A stretch of 50,773 nucleotides of DNA from Pseudomonas sp. SLFW (GCF_009905615.1 NZ_JAAAKW010000029.1:1-50773); one strand, 5' to 3'; positions 1-8,504 are shown, counted from the first letter of the stretch. The notes: generated by a model from the sequence alone, not told the origin. Translations and numbers: made by a program.

Positions 1-290
1 TGTAACTCGTTGATCTTCAAGGAGTTTTCGGTTCCGACTGCGCCGGAAGTGGGGCGAATTATAGACACATCCGGAGGAGCGTCAACCCCTAATTTGAAAT
101 TAGCTGGAAGTTTCACGTTTTGAGCTGCAAGAGGCCGTGTAGATGGCCCACCCACGGCCATCGCTCACCCAGTTGTCAGCCGCGGCCATGCCGTCTTCTA
201 TATATAGCCACTCACTTTATCGCGGTGCCGCGCCATAACCTCAGACGCCTTGATCGCCGAAGCTGCGCCTGTGAAGAACTGAAAGAAGAC
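1..290. other. gene-free left edge, rRNA leader side
   Basis: No credible coding region. Bases 1-57 read on the minus strand as the transcribed leader downstream of the rRNA-type promoter at 58-85. Bases 86-115 are AT-rich and fit an UP element. I see nothing recognisable in 116-290, which also takes the 3' end of the bauA transcript; short ORFs here have no family resemblance. Confidence 0.5.
58..85 (-). promoter_or_regulatory. rRNA operon P1-type promoter facing left
   Basis: On the minus strand a -35 box TTGACG (80-85) and a perfect -10 box TATAAT (58-63) are separated by 16 bp, the spacing typical of strong rRNA P1 promoters. The -10 is followed by a GC-rich discriminator (TCGCCCC), the hallmark of stringent control by ppGpp/DksA, and preceded by an AT-rich block (86-115) that fits an UP element. 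The downstream leader resembles what I remember of Pseudomonas 16S upstream sequence. The rRNA genes themselves would lie outside the window, so the target is inferred. Confidence 0.7.
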
Positions 291-1637
291 TCAGTCGATC
301 TGATTGAGCGCTTCGCCCACTGCGTCGAACATGCGGTCCAGATCTTGGGGTTTGCTGTTGAAGGTTGGCCCGAACTGCAAGGTGTCGCCACCGAAGCGCA
401 CGTAGAAACCCGCCTTCCACAGTTTCATCGCGGTCTCGAACGGACGGACAATCGCGTCACCATCCCGTGCGGCGATCTGAATGGCGCCAGCCAGACCGTA
501 GTTGCGGATGTCGATCACGTTTTTGCTGCCTTTTAAACCGTGCAGCGCGTTTTCGAAATGCGGCGCTGTCTCGGCCACCTGCTGCACCAGATTCTCGCGT
601 TGGAGGATATCCAGTGCCGCCAGACCTGCAGCGCACGCTACCGGATGCGCGGAGTAGGTATAGCCATGAGGAAATTCCACGGCGTACTCAGGCGTCGCTT
701 GATTCATGAACGTCTGGTAAATCTCGCTGCTGGCAATCACCGCACCCATCGGAATCGCGCCGTTGGTGACTTGTTTGGCAATGCACATCAAATCCGGGGT
801 CACACCGAAGCTGTCGGCACCGAACATCGAGCCAGTACGACCGAAGCCAGTGATCACTTCATCGAAGATCAGCAGGATGTTGTGCTGATCGCAGATTTCA
901 CGCAGGCGCTTCAAATAGCCCTGCGGCGGAACGATCACGCCCGCCGAGCCCGCCATAGGTTCCACGATGACCGCTGCGATGTTCGAGGCGTCGTGCAGCT
1001 CGATCAGCTTGAGCATTTCGTCGGCCAATGCGATCCCGCCTTGCTCTGGCATGCCTCGAGAATAGGCATTGCTCGCGAGCAACGTGTGAGGCAGATGATC
1101 AACGTCCATCAATTGACCGAACATCTTGCGGTTACCGTTCACGCCACCCAGGCTGGTGCCCGCAATGTTCACGCCGTGGTACCCACGGGCACGACCGATC
1201 ATTTTGGTTTTGGTCGCCTGCCCTTTAAGGCGCCAGTAGGCTCGCACCATTTTCACGGCAGTATCGGCGCACTCGGAACCCGAGTCGGTATAGAACACAT
1301 GGTTCAGGTTACCCGGCGTCAGGTCTGTGATCTTTTCGGCAAGCTGGAAAGACAGTGGGTGGCCGAACTGGAAGCCCGGCGAGTAATCCAGCGTGCCCAG
1401 CTGTTTCGAGACGGCTTCCTGAATTTCCTTGCGCGTATGCCCGGCACCACAGGTCCACAGACCAGAAAGTCCATCGTAGATCTTGCGGCCCTTATCGTCT
1501 GTCAGATAGCTGCCCTCTGCCGCAACGATCAATCGGGGATCGCGCTGGAAATTGCGGTTTGCGGTGTAGGGCATCCAGTGCGCGTCGAGCTTGAGCTGAC
1601 TGGCCAAGGACATATCGGACGATTCGGGCATGTTCAT
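291..1637 (-). CDS. bauA: beta-alanine:pyruvate aminotransferase BauA
   Basis: Class III PLP-dependent aminotransferase of 448 residues, the same length as P. aeruginosa BauA (PA0132), which it matches closely along its length as I remember that sequence. It moves the amino group of beta-alanine (and other omega-amino acids) to pyruvate, giving malonate semialdehyde and alanine in the cytoplasm. Visible landmarks: an N-terminal LDAHWMPYTANRNF segment, the SGSECADTA phosphate-binding region near 118-126, the cofactor aspartate in FDEV near 258-261, and the Schiff-base lysine K288 in IAKQVTNGAIPMG. The start at 1637 is preferred over the upstream in-frame ATGs because GAGG lies just ahead of it and the extra 13 residues look like untranslated leader. 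It is transcribed away from bauR with a 136-base shared promoter region. The bauBCD genes are not in the window. Confidence 0.93.
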   Translation of the reverse strand: MNMPESSDMSLASQLKLDAHWMPYTANRNFQRDPRLIVAAEGSYLTDDKGRKIYDGLSGLWTCGAGHTRKEIQEAVSKQLGTLDYSPGFQFGHPLSFQLAEKITDLTPGNLNHVFYTDSGSECADTAVKMVRAYWRLKGQATKTKMIGRARGYHGVNIAGTSLGGVNGNRKMFGQLMDVDHLPHTLLASNAYSRGMPEQGGIALADEMLKLIELHDASNIAAVIVEPMAGSAGVIVPPQGYLKRLREICDQHNILLIFDEVITGFGRTGSMFGADSFGVTPDLMCIAKQVTNGAIPMGAVIASSEIYQTFMNQATPEYAVEFPHGYTYSAHPVACAAGLAALDILQRENLVQQVAETAPHFENALHGLKGSKNVIDIRNYGLAGAIQIAARDGDAIVRPFETAMKLWKAGFYVRFGGDTLQFGPTFNSKPQDLDRMFDAVGEALNQID

Positions 1638-1773
1638 TGGAATAACCTCACAAGGACGTGGGTGGTCGGTCATCAAAAGCCCTGAAGCCGGGCCGGGTTG
1701 CAGCTACGTTGCCACGGGCATAAAGTCGCTAAAACCCCGCTTTTATGATCTTTAGTTCATGGACCACTAAACA

Positions 1774-2694
1774 ATGAGCACACGCCGTTCCGATCCTTTG
1801 GCGCAAGTCAGCGACTTCGATATCCGCCTGTTGCGAATCTTTCGAAGCGTAGTCGAAGCGGGTGGGTTCTCTGCCGCCGAAAGTAGCTTGGGCATTGGCC
1901 GCTCTGCCATTAGTCAGCAGATGAGTGATCTTGAGCAACGGCTCGGATTGCGCCTCTGCCAACGTGGCCGGGCAGGGTTTTCGCTGACGGAAGAAGGCCG
2001 TGAGGTGTATCAGTCATCGCTACAACTCTTGAGCGCACTTGAGAGTTTTCGCACAGAGGTGAACGGCCTTCACCGACACTTACGGGGTGAGCTGAACATT
2101 GGGCTGACCGATAACCTGGTCACCCTCCCCCATATGCGGATCACCCATGCGTTGTCGGAGCTCAAGGAGCTCGGTCCGGACGTGCACATCAATATCCGTA
2201 TGGTCGCGCCCAACGAAGTTGAACAAGGCGTGCTCGATGGCAGCTTGCACGTGGGTGTAGTTCCCCAAGCCAACGCGCTGTCAGGCCTTGAATATCAGTC
2301 GCTCTACAGCGAGCGCTCGTTGCTGTATTGCGCCGTTGGTCATCCCCTCTTCTATGTAGACGACGCGCAACTTAGCGATGGACGTCTGGCCGACCAGGAA
2401 GCGATCGCGCCGACCTTTCGCCTGCCGGCAGATATCCAGGCGCACTATCAGGCGCTGAAATGCACCGCCAGCGCGTCTGACCGGGAGGGCATGGCCTTCC
2501 TGATCCTCACCGGCCGTTACATCGGCTATTTGCCAGACCACTATGCGACGTTCTGGGTGCAACAGGGTCGGCTGCGAGCCTTGAAACCTCTGTCGCGCTT
2601 TTACGATTTGAGTCTGGTGACGGTGACGCGCAAAGGTCGCCGCCCGCATTTGGTGCTGGAAAGCTTTCTAGAGAGCCTGGCCGCCACACGATGA
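1774..2694 (+). CDS. bauR: LysR-type activator of beta-alanine catabolism (BauR)
   Basis: LysR-family regulator of 306 residues. The winged helix-turn-helix occupies about residues 12-70 (RIFRSVVEAGGFSAAESSLG, then SAISQQMSDLEQRLG), followed by the two-lobed effector-binding domain. The divergent position next to bauA, as in P. aeruginosa PA0132/PA0133, makes it the likely regulator of bauA with beta-alanine or a derivative as the inducer; that assignment rests on synteny and family, not on a visible operator. The start codon is ATG with only a weak ribosome-binding site. The HTH carries Ile-Gly-Arg in the recognition region, ordinary for the family. Confidence 0.82.
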   Translation: MSTRRSDPLAQVSDFDIRLLRIFRSVVEAGGFSAAESSLGIGRSAISQQMSDLEQRLGLRLCQRGRAGFSLTEEGREVYQSSLQLLSALESFRTEVNGLHRHLRGELNIGLTDNLVTLPHMRITHALSELKELGPDVHINIRMVAPNEVEQGVLDGSLHVGVVPQANALSGLEYQSLYSERSLLYCAVGHPLFYVDDAQLSDGRLADQEAIAPTFRLPADIQAHYQALKCTASASDREGMAFLILTGRYIGYLPDHYATFWVQQGRLRALKPLSRFYDLSLVTVTRKGRRPHLVLESFLESLAATR

Positions 2695-2954
2695 GGCAGC
2701 AGCGCCGTAACCCAGGCCTTACGCACCCCCTTAAAAATCGCCAATAAAATTTTAATCGTCTGATTTATATAGGTTTATCTAAATAAACAGAAGCCGTATC
2801 TGATCATGTGGACAGGTTTTTGCAACGAGGCTTTCAATAGAGGTTCGATAGCTGAACGCTCCCGATCACGAGTCTGCTCACGCCTGCGGGTTCGCGATGT
2901 TTCGCCGGGGCCAGACTTATCGAACAGGCCAGACACAAAACCCGAGAGTCCAGC

Positions 2955-4334
2955 ATGCAACCTGAAGCGCCAGACAATAACGATCTGATCTACGGCCTCA
3001 ACGACCGCCCGAAACCTGCGCCGGCCATTCTGGCTGCTGCTCAGCACGTACTGGCGGCATTTGTCGGCATCATCACGCCGCCGCTGATCATTGGGTCCGC
3101 GTTGGGACTGGGTGCCTACCTGCCTTACTTGATCAGCATGGCGTTGATGGTGTCGGGTGTAGGCACTTTCATTCAGGCGCGTCGTCCGTTCGGCATCGGC
3201 GCCGGGATGATTTGTTTGCAAGGCACCAGCTTCGCGTTTCTCGGTGCCGTGCTGTCCGCAGGATTCATGGTCAAGCAACGCGGGGGCAGCCCCGAAGACA
3301 TCATGGCCATGGTGTTCGGCGTGTGTTTTTTCGGCGCTGTCGTGCAGATCGTGCTCAGCCGTTTCATTGGCCAGTTGCGTCGGGTCATCACGCCGCTGGT
3401 GACCGGGATCGTCATCACCCTGATCGGCGTCAGCCTGATCAAGGTGGGTGTGACCGACCTGGGCGGCGGCTTCAATGCTCCTGATTTTGGCGAACCGGTC
3501 AATCTGATGCTGGGCGCATTCGTGTTGTTGGTGATCATTTTGCTCAATCGTTCGAGTACGCCTTGGGTGCGGCTGTCGGCAATTATCATCGGGTTGGCAG
3601 TGGGCAGTGTCGCAGCCTGGTTCAGCGGCAAGCTGGTCCCTCATTCCATAAGCGATGTCGCGTTGGTCAGTATTCCTACGCCCTTTCGGTTCGGTTTTAA
3701 CTTCGATTGGGCGGCCTTCCTGCCTGTCGCGTTAATTTATCTGATCAGCAGTATCGAAACCGTCGGCGATCTGACTGCCAATTGCATGCTCTCCCGCGAA
3801 CCGATCAAAGGCCCGACCTACATTGCACGTCTCAAGGGTGGTGTATTGGGGGATGGCGTGAGCTGCATGATCGCCGCGACGTTCAGTGCATTTCCCAACA
3901 CCACGTTCGCGCAGAACAACGGAGTGATTCAGCTGACGGGCGTGGCCAGCCGCTACGTCGGTCTCTACATCGGAGCGATTCTTTTTTTGCTCGGTCTTTT
4001 CCCGGTCATCGGTGCGATTCTTCAGCAAATTCCAAAACCTGTGCTGGGTGGTGCGACGTTGGTGATGTTCGGAAGCGTTGCCGCTGCGGGCGTGCGCATC
4101 CTCGCGCAAGCCCAGCTGGATCGACGCAGCATGTTGATCATCGCCACCTCGTTCGGCGTTGGGCTGGGCATCGCCGCTCAACCGGCATTGCTGCAACATC
4201 TACCGATGCTGGTACAAAACCTGTTCGACTCTGCGATTACCAGCGGCGGCCTCACCGCCATCGTCATGTGCCTCGTACTGCCAGAAAGCAAGGAGGTTCG
4301 CGCTGAAAAGGAAATGGAGGCCCTCGGGCACTAA
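2955..4334 (+). CDS. NCS2 nucleobase permease (uracil/xanthine/urate type)
   Basis: Inner-membrane nucleobase:cation symporter-2 of 459 residues with about 12-14 hydrophobic segments. It opens with GLNDRPKPAPAILAAAQHVLAAFVG, cut here by the family motif QHVLA in the first membrane helix, and later shows the conserved SSIETVGD segment and the NNGVIQLTG motif that lines the substrate site in NCS2 proteins. The polar SIETVGD helix fits the xanthine/urate side of the family rather than AzgA; exact substrate cannot be read from sequence. It lies upstream of a RutR-like regulator on the same strand (84 bases), so the pair may form one unit. A short AT-rich stretch at 2743-2790 is the likely promoter zone. 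Confidence 0.82.
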   Translation: MQPEAPDNNDLIYGLNDRPKPAPAILAAAQHVLAAFVGIITPPLIIGSALGLGAYLPYLISMALMVSGVGTFIQARRPFGIGAGMICLQGTSFAFLGAVLSAGFMVKQRGGSPEDIMAMVFGVCFFGAVVQIVLSRFIGQLRRVITPLVTGIVITLIGVSLIKVGVTDLGGGFNAPDFGEPVNLMLGAFVLLVIILLNRSSTPWVRLSAIIIGLAVGSVAAWFSGKLVPHSISDVALVSIPTPFRFGFNFDWAAFLPVALIYLISSIETVGDLTANCMLSREPIKGPTYIARLKGGVLGDGVSCMIAATFSAFPNTTFAQNNGVIQLTGVASRYVGLYIGAILFLLGLFPVIGAILQQIPKPVLGGATLVMFGSVAAAGVRILAQAQLDRRSMLIIATSFGVGLGIAAQPALLQHLPMLVQNLFDSAITSGGLTAIVMCLVLPESKEVRAEKEMEALGH

Positions 4335-4418
4335 TTTCCACCACGAACGCTTGTCGGATCGCCTTGGGTGCGTTATCTGTTCACCCCGTCGCACCCAATG
4401 ATCCGTCTGGAACCGCAC

Positions 4419-5078
4419 ATGGCCCTTGAAGTCCCCGCTCACAGCGTCAGCGCCGCCAAACCGGCGAGCCGAATTCGTCAAAAGAATGAAGAAGCGATCA
4501 TGAAGGCTGCCGAAGACGAGTTCGCTCGTCACGGGTTCAAAGGCACCAGCATGAACACCATTGCGCAGAACGCCGGGCTGCCCAAGGCTAACTTGCATTA
4601 TTACTTCACCAACAAATTGGGGCTGTACATCGCGGTCTTGAGCAGCATCATTCAGCTGTGGGACAGCACGTTCAATAACCTGAAGGTCGAGGACGATCCC
4701 GCTCAGGCGCTGGCTCAATACATTCGCGCGAAGATGGAGTTTTCCCGCCGCCAGCCACAGGCCTCGCGCATTTTCGCGATGGAAATCATCAGCGGCGGCG
4801 AATGCCTGAATGAGTATTTCAGTCAAGATTACCGGGCCTGGTTCCAGGGACGGGCCGCGGTGTTTCAAGCGTGGATCGATGCTGGAAAAATGGACCCGAT
4901 CGATCCGGTGCACCTGATCTTCCTGTTGTGGGGCAGCACTCAGCATTACGCCGATTTCGCCACGCAAATCTGCCAGGTGACCGGACGCTCGCGCCTGACC
5001 AAGCAAGACATGGACGATGCCGGCACCAACCTGATTCGCATCATTCTCAAAGGTTGTGGGCTGACGCCTCCGATCTGA
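4419..5078 (+). CDS. TetR-family regulator, RutR-like
   Basis: TetR/AcrR regulator of 219 residues. The N-terminal HTH is clear (AAEDEFARHGFKGTSMNTIA, then PKANLHYYFTNKLGLYIAVL). The C-terminal half follows E. coli RutR closely: YIRAKMEFSRRQPQASRIFA, then DPVHLIFLLWGSTQHYADF. RutR binds uracil or thymine and controls pyrimidine and purine breakdown genes, and homologues control reductive pyrimidine catabolism in Pseudomonas; which ligand this one uses is inferred. It follows an NCS2 nucleobase permease and sits near bauA, which consumes beta-alanine, a uracil breakdown product. Two earlier in-frame ATGs exist (4368, 4398); 4419 was chosen because the shorter protein matches RutR's N-terminal length best, though its ribosome-binding site is weak. 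Confidence 0.8.
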   Translation: MALEVPAHSVSAAKPASRIRQKNEEAIMKAAEDEFARHGFKGTSMNTIAQNAGLPKANLHYYFTNKLGLYIAVLSSIIQLWDSTFNNLKVEDDPAQALAQYIRAKMEFSRRQPQASRIFAMEIISGGECLNEYFSQDYRAWFQGRAAVFQAWIDAGKMDPIDPVHLIFLLWGSTQHYADFATQICQVTGRSRLTKQDMDDAGTNLIRIILKGCGLTPPI

Positions 5079-5113
5079 ATGTACGAAACGTCCTGATTTC
5101 AGCTGGAACCGTC

Positions 5114-5707
5114 ATGCCTTCGACCCTCATCGGCCCTTGCGAATTTCGCGAGGAAATTCGCAAAAGCCGCTTCATCACCTTTGCTGCGCCTATCAGCAGC
5201 CCCGCCGACGCTCAAGCCTTCATCGAGCAAAACAGTGACCTTAATGCCACGCACAATTGCTGGGCCTGGAAGCTAGGCGCGCAGTACCGCAGCACGGATG
5301 ACGGCGAGCCCGGCGGCACGGCGGGGCGCCCCATTTTGGCGGCCATCGAGGCGCAGGATTTCGATCAAGTCGTGGTGTTGGTGATTCGATGGTACGGCGG
5401 CATTCAGTTGGGCACCGGCGGCCTGGCCCGAGCGTACGGTGGCGGTGCAAACAAATGCCTGCAACAAGCGGAGCGCCTGCCGCTGGTCAACCGTGTCTTG
5501 CTCCACTTCGACTGCACCTTCAGCGAACTGACGCTGGTCAAGCTGCGACTGGCTGAACTGAACGGGCTGCTACAGGACGAGCAGTTCACGGCGGTAGGTG
5601 TGGATCTCTCGGTCGCACTGGGCCCGGATCACATTCAGACTTTTCAACGTCAGCTGTCCGACATCAGTCGCGGGCGTATTGTTTTGCGCGAGGATGACGC
5701 TGACTGA
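5114..5707 (+). CDS. YigZ/IMPACT family protein
   Basis: Protein of 197 residues in the UPF0029/IMPACT family, close to the 204 residues of E. coli YigZ. The N-terminal domain has the family signature: EFREEIRKSRFI near the start, HNCWAWKLG, then the strongly conserved DDGEPGGTAGRPIL and RWYGGIQLGTGGLARAY segments. The C-terminal part is the DUF1949-type ferredoxin-like domain. The biochemical role in bacteria is not settled; the eukaryotic relative IMPACT regulates GCN2. The open frame extends far upstream through the TetR gene in another frame, but ATG 5114 gives the correct family N-terminus. It lies 35 bases after the TetR gene and may be cotranscribed. Confidence 0.85.
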   Translation: MPSTLIGPCEFREEIRKSRFITFAAPISSPADAQAFIEQNSDLNATHNCWAWKLGAQYRSTDDGEPGGTAGRPILAAIEAQDFDQVVVLVIRWYGGIQLGTGGLARAYGGGANKCLQQAERLPLVNRVLLHFDCTFSELTLVKLRLAELNGLLQDEQFTAVGVDLSVALGPDHIQTFQRQLSDISRGRIVLREDDAD

Positions 5708-5765
5708 CATGCGTGGGCTTGAGAAGCGAGGACTGATCGTTGCCCACATCTACTGTGCATCCGGC

Positions 5766-5996
5766 TGTGGACAAACTGAGCATATCCAGCTGCAGGCCTT
5801 GATTTATATAGCGCGCACGATTCTGATCATTTTTCGCACAATTCCCTTATCCACTGCGTAAAACGGCCAAAAAACAGGGGGTTAGCACGCCTTATCGCGA
5901 CGGGGTCCTACGCGCACGGCCCTTATACCCACTGTTTGAGCTTGCGCACATTAACTGTGGAGCAACCTGTGGATAACACGTGCAACGTTGTCCACA
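5766..5996. promoter_or_regulatory. cluster of DnaA-box-like sequences
   Basis: Four 9-mers match or nearly match the DnaA box TTATCCACA: TGTGGACAA at 5766-5774 (minus strand, TTGTCCACA), TTATCCACT at 5847-5855, TGTGGATAA at 5968-5976 (minus strand, exact), and TTGTCCACA at 5988-5996. The last two face each other 11 bases apart. No dnaA, rpmH or dnaN is nearby, so this is not the expected oriC; a DnaA-titrating or DnaA-regulated site is possible. Function is inferred from the motifs alone. Confidence 0.45.
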
Positions 5997-6022
5997 ATGC
6001 CGAAGCTATCTTGCTCAGCGGG

Positions 6023-6059
6023 ATTTGGTCATTTTTTGTACAAGAAAACTGAACCAAAT
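6023..6059. promoter_or_regulatory. imperfect palindrome, possible operator
   Basis: Outer arms ATTTGGT (6023-6029) and ACCAAAT (6053-6059) are exact inverted repeats and surround an inner palindrome centred on TGTACA (6037-6042) with a T-run on one side and an A-rich run on the other. The arms are offset by about three bases from the centre. The placement about 170 bases upstream of the SDR gene suggests a protein-binding site; no regulator can be named. Confidence 0.35.
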
Positions 6060-6229
6060 TGACATTACGCTGCAACACTGTTCTGTTCGCGACAACTGCC
6101 GGAGGTTCGGCCACCACCACAGGGATCGCCAGAGCCAGCGGACCGTTACGCCGGAAAAATAAATTCCTGGCTCTGCGTGCGGTCCAGTCTGCTAACCCTG
6201 CCCGTTTAGTTCTTCAAGGAGTGACATTC

Positions 6230-6916
6230 ATGTCTGCCAAAAAAACTGCGCTCATCATTGGCGCCTCTCGTGGCCTGGGCCTTGGGCTGGTGCAACGTCT
6301 GACTGAACAAGGGTGGGACGTTACGGCCACCGTTCGTGATGCGCTCAAGGCCGATCACCTGAAAGCCACCCCCGGCGTGCATATCCAGACGCTGGACATG
6401 GATGAGCAGTCCTCGCTGGAGGTCCTCACTCACAATCTCAAGGGTCAGGTTTATGACCTTCTCTTCGTCAACGCCGGCATCATGGGCCCGTTGCACCCCT
6501 CTCCTACCGATGCCACCGCGGGCGAACTGGGCCAGTTGTTCCTGACCAACGCCGTGGCACCCATTCGGCTGGCCAAACGCTTCGTCGACCAAATCCGGCC
6601 GGACACGGGCGTCATTGCTTTCATGAGCTCGGTCCTGGGCAGCGTGACCATGCCTGACGCCCCCGAAATGGCGCTCTACAAAGCGAGCAAGGCGGCGCTC
6701 AACTCCATGACCAACACCTTCGTCACTCAACTGGGCGACAACAAACCTACCGTGCTGTCCATGCATCCGGGTTGGGTCCGTACCGCCATGGGCGGCGAAG
6801 GCGCCGACATCGACGTGGAAACCAGCGTTCGCGGAATGGTTGAGCAGTTGGAACGGTTCGCCGGGAAAGGTGGGCACCATTTCGTGAATTACAAAGGGGA
6901 AACGATTCCTTGGTAA
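6230..6916 (+). CDS. short-chain dehydrogenase/reductase
   Basis: Classical SDR of 228 residues with a Rossmann fold. Landmarks: the cofactor loop GASRGLGLG at about residues 11-19, an NAG segment (VNAGIMG) near residue 82, and the catalytic YKASK (Tyr-x-x-x-Lys) near residues 147-151 preceded by the serine of FMSSVLG. The basic residue after the glycine loop (SRG) favours NADP(H). The substrate is unknown. The start at 6230 has a strong AAGGAG site; the open frame upstream is an artefact. It resembles the CsgA/YbbO-like short SDRs, but no gene name is safe. It stands alone, with a regulatory-looking region upstream. Confidence 0.85.
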   Translation: MSAKKTALIIGASRGLGLGLVQRLTEQGWDVTATVRDALKADHLKATPGVHIQTLDMDEQSSLEVLTHNLKGQVYDLLFVNAGIMGPLHPSPTDATAGELGQLFLTNAVAPIRLAKRFVDQIRPDTGVIAFMSSVLGSVTMPDAPEMALYKASKAALNSMTNTFVTQLGDNKPTVLSMHPGWVRTAMGGEGADIDVETSVRGMVEQLERFAGKGGHHFVNYKGETIPW

Positions 6917-6928
6917 TCGCTTCGCTTA

Positions 6929-6989
6929 TGTAGCCGTGCGGCTTGCCGGCGGTGACTTCAATAACGCCGCAGGCAACGTGCTGCTGAAG
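6929..6989. repeat. degenerate REP-like copy
   Basis: TGTAGCCGTGCGGCTTGCCGG opens a stretch that resembles one arm of the repeat at 8505-8574 (TGTAGCAGTCCGGCTTGCCGG), cut off here by changes in the second arm. It lies just after the SDR stop codon, a usual place for such elements. Confidence 0.35.
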
Positions 6990-7139
6990 ATTCCACACAC
7001 GGCATCTTGCATCGCCTCAACGGACGCACCTAAACTCCCCTTCGCCTCGCGACCGATCCAACGGCGCGGCGACCCTGGATCAGCAGACAGGGCAAAACTG
7101 AGCTGGCTACCTGAATCCACTTTTCAGAGGAGCCGGCCC

Positions 7140-8495
7140 ATGCCCGCGATCCGTATCTGGTTGAAAAATCCCCTCGCCGTGTTTACCGCCAATGACCTCG
7201 ATGCCCGAGGTGGGCTGGTGGTGCAGAACGGTGTGATTGTCGAAATGCTCGCCTCGGGCCAATCGCCTGCCCAGCCGTGCGATCAGGTCTTCGATGCCCG
7301 CGAACATGTGCTGTTGCCGGGGCTGATCAACACCCACCATCACTTCTACCAAACCCTTACCCGTGCCTGGGCGCCAGTGGTCAATCAGCCTTTGTTTCCA
7401 TGGCTGAAAACCCTGTACCCGGTATGGGCACGACTCACGCCGGAAAAGCTGGCGCTGGCGAGCAAGGTTGCACTGACCGAACTGTTGCTGTCCGGCTGCA
7501 CGACTGCCGCCGATCATCATTATCTGTTTCCGGACGGTCTGGAGCAGGCTATCGATGTCCAGGTCGAGATTGTGCGGGAGTTGGGCATGCGAGCGATGCT
7601 GACGCGAGGGTCGATGAGTCTCGGCGAGGCCGATGGAGGCCTGCCGCCACAGCAAACGGTCCAGCAGGGGCAGGTGATTCTGGAGGACAGTCAGCGGCTG
7701 ATCGAGCGTTATCACGAGCGTGGCGAAGGTGCGCAGATCCAGATCGCGCTGGCGCCCTGCTCGCCGTTTTCCGTCACCACCGAGATCATGTCCGAGAGCG
7801 CAGCGCTGGCTGAAAAGCTCGATGTTCGCCTCCACACCCACTTGGCCGAAACGCTGGATGAAGAGGGTTTTTGCCTGCAACGTTTCGGTCTGCGAACGGT
7901 GGATTATCTCGACAGCGTGGGTTGGCTCGGACCTCGGACCTGGCTCGCTCACGGGATTCATTTCAACGAGCAGGAAATCGCCCGGCTGGGCGCTGCGGGA
8001 ACCGGTATTTGCCATTGCCCGAGTTCGAACATGCGCCTGGCGTCGGGGATCTGTCCGACGCTCGACCTAAGCGCAGCGGGCGCTCCGATTGGCTTGGGGG
8101 TCGATGGCTCGGCGTCCAACGACGGGTCGAACATGATTCTCGAAGCGAAGCAGGCGTTGTACTTGCAACGATTGCGTTATGGCGCCGAGAAGATCACCCC
8201 CGAGGCGTCATTAGGCTGGGCGACGCGAGGTTCGGCGCAACTGCTTGGCCGCAGCGACATTGGCGAACTGGCCGTAGGGAAACAGGCCGACATGGCGCTG
8301 TTCAGGCTGGATGAGCTGCGTTTTTCCGGCAGCCATGACCCGCTGTCAGCCTTGTTGCTGTGCGGGGCTGATCGTGCGGACCGGGTGATGATTGGCGGCG
8401 AATGGCGGGTGATCGATGGGAAGGTCGAGGGGCTGGATTTGAAAGGGTTGATCGCAGACCACCGACAGGCGGCAGCGGAGTTGATCAAAGGGTGA
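7140..8495 (+). CDS. 8-oxoguanine deaminase
   Basis: Amidohydrolase-superfamily enzyme of 451 residues, the expected length for Pseudomonas 8-oxoguanine deaminase (PA0142 type, EC 3.5.4.32), which converts 8-oxoguanine to urate and can also act on related purines. Metal-ligand motifs: HHH in LINTHHHFYQ (H66, H68), HTHLAET near the middle, LAHGIHF, and the aspartate in GVDGSASND. The CTTAADHHY segment after the first metal motif is typical of the SAH/guanine deaminase-like clade. A good AGAGGAG site precedes ATG 7140; the upstream in-frame extension is not conserved-looking. Together with adenine deaminase at 9911 and the NCS2 permease it fits a purine-use neighbourhood. The function is by family similarity. 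Confidence 0.85.
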   Translation: MPAIRIWLKNPLAVFTANDLDARGGLVVQNGVIVEMLASGQSPAQPCDQVFDAREHVLLPGLINTHHHFYQTLTRAWAPVVNQPLFPWLKTLYPVWARLTPEKLALASKVALTELLLSGCTTAADHHYLFPDGLEQAIDVQVEIVRELGMRAMLTRGSMSLGEADGGLPPQQTVQQGQVILEDSQRLIERYHERGEGAQIQIALAPCSPFSVTTEIMSESAALAEKLDVRLHTHLAETLDEEGFCLQRFGLRTVDYLDSVGWLGPRTWLAHGIHFNEQEIARLGAAGTGICHCPSSNMRLASGICPTLDLSAAGAPIGLGVDGSASNDGSNMILEAKQALYLQRLRYGAEKITPEASLGWATRGSAQLLGRSDIGELAVGKQADMALFRLDELRFSGSHDPLSALLLCGADRADRVMIGGEWRVIDGKVEGLDLKGLIADHRQAAAELIKG

Positions 8496-8504
8496 GGTGA
8501 CACG

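Larger units (their letters stand above)
5708..6229. other. 522-base gene-free region with DnaA-like boxes and palindrome
   Basis: No convincing gene in any frame; the short ORFs at 5980-6162 and on the opposite strand have no family features. The left half is AT-rich for this genome and holds four DnaA-box-like 9-mers; the middle holds an imperfect palindrome at 6023-6059; the last 100 bases lead into the SDR gene, with AAGGAGTG ahead of its ATG. Confidence 0.6.

Noticed and set aside
1638..1676. Upstream start for bauA
   Set aside because: The extra 13 residues are not family-like, and the ATG at 1637 has a proper GAGG site and gives the P. aeruginosa BauA length.
4871..5113. N-terminal extension of the YigZ gene into the TetR gene
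   Set aside because: The overlap is with a real gene in another frame and the residues do not resemble the family; ATG 5114 gives the normal N-terminus.
5766..5996. Chromosomal origin of replication
   Set aside because: DnaA-like boxes are present, but no dnaA, dnaN, rpmH or gidA is near, nor a clear AT-rich unwinding element with 13-mers.
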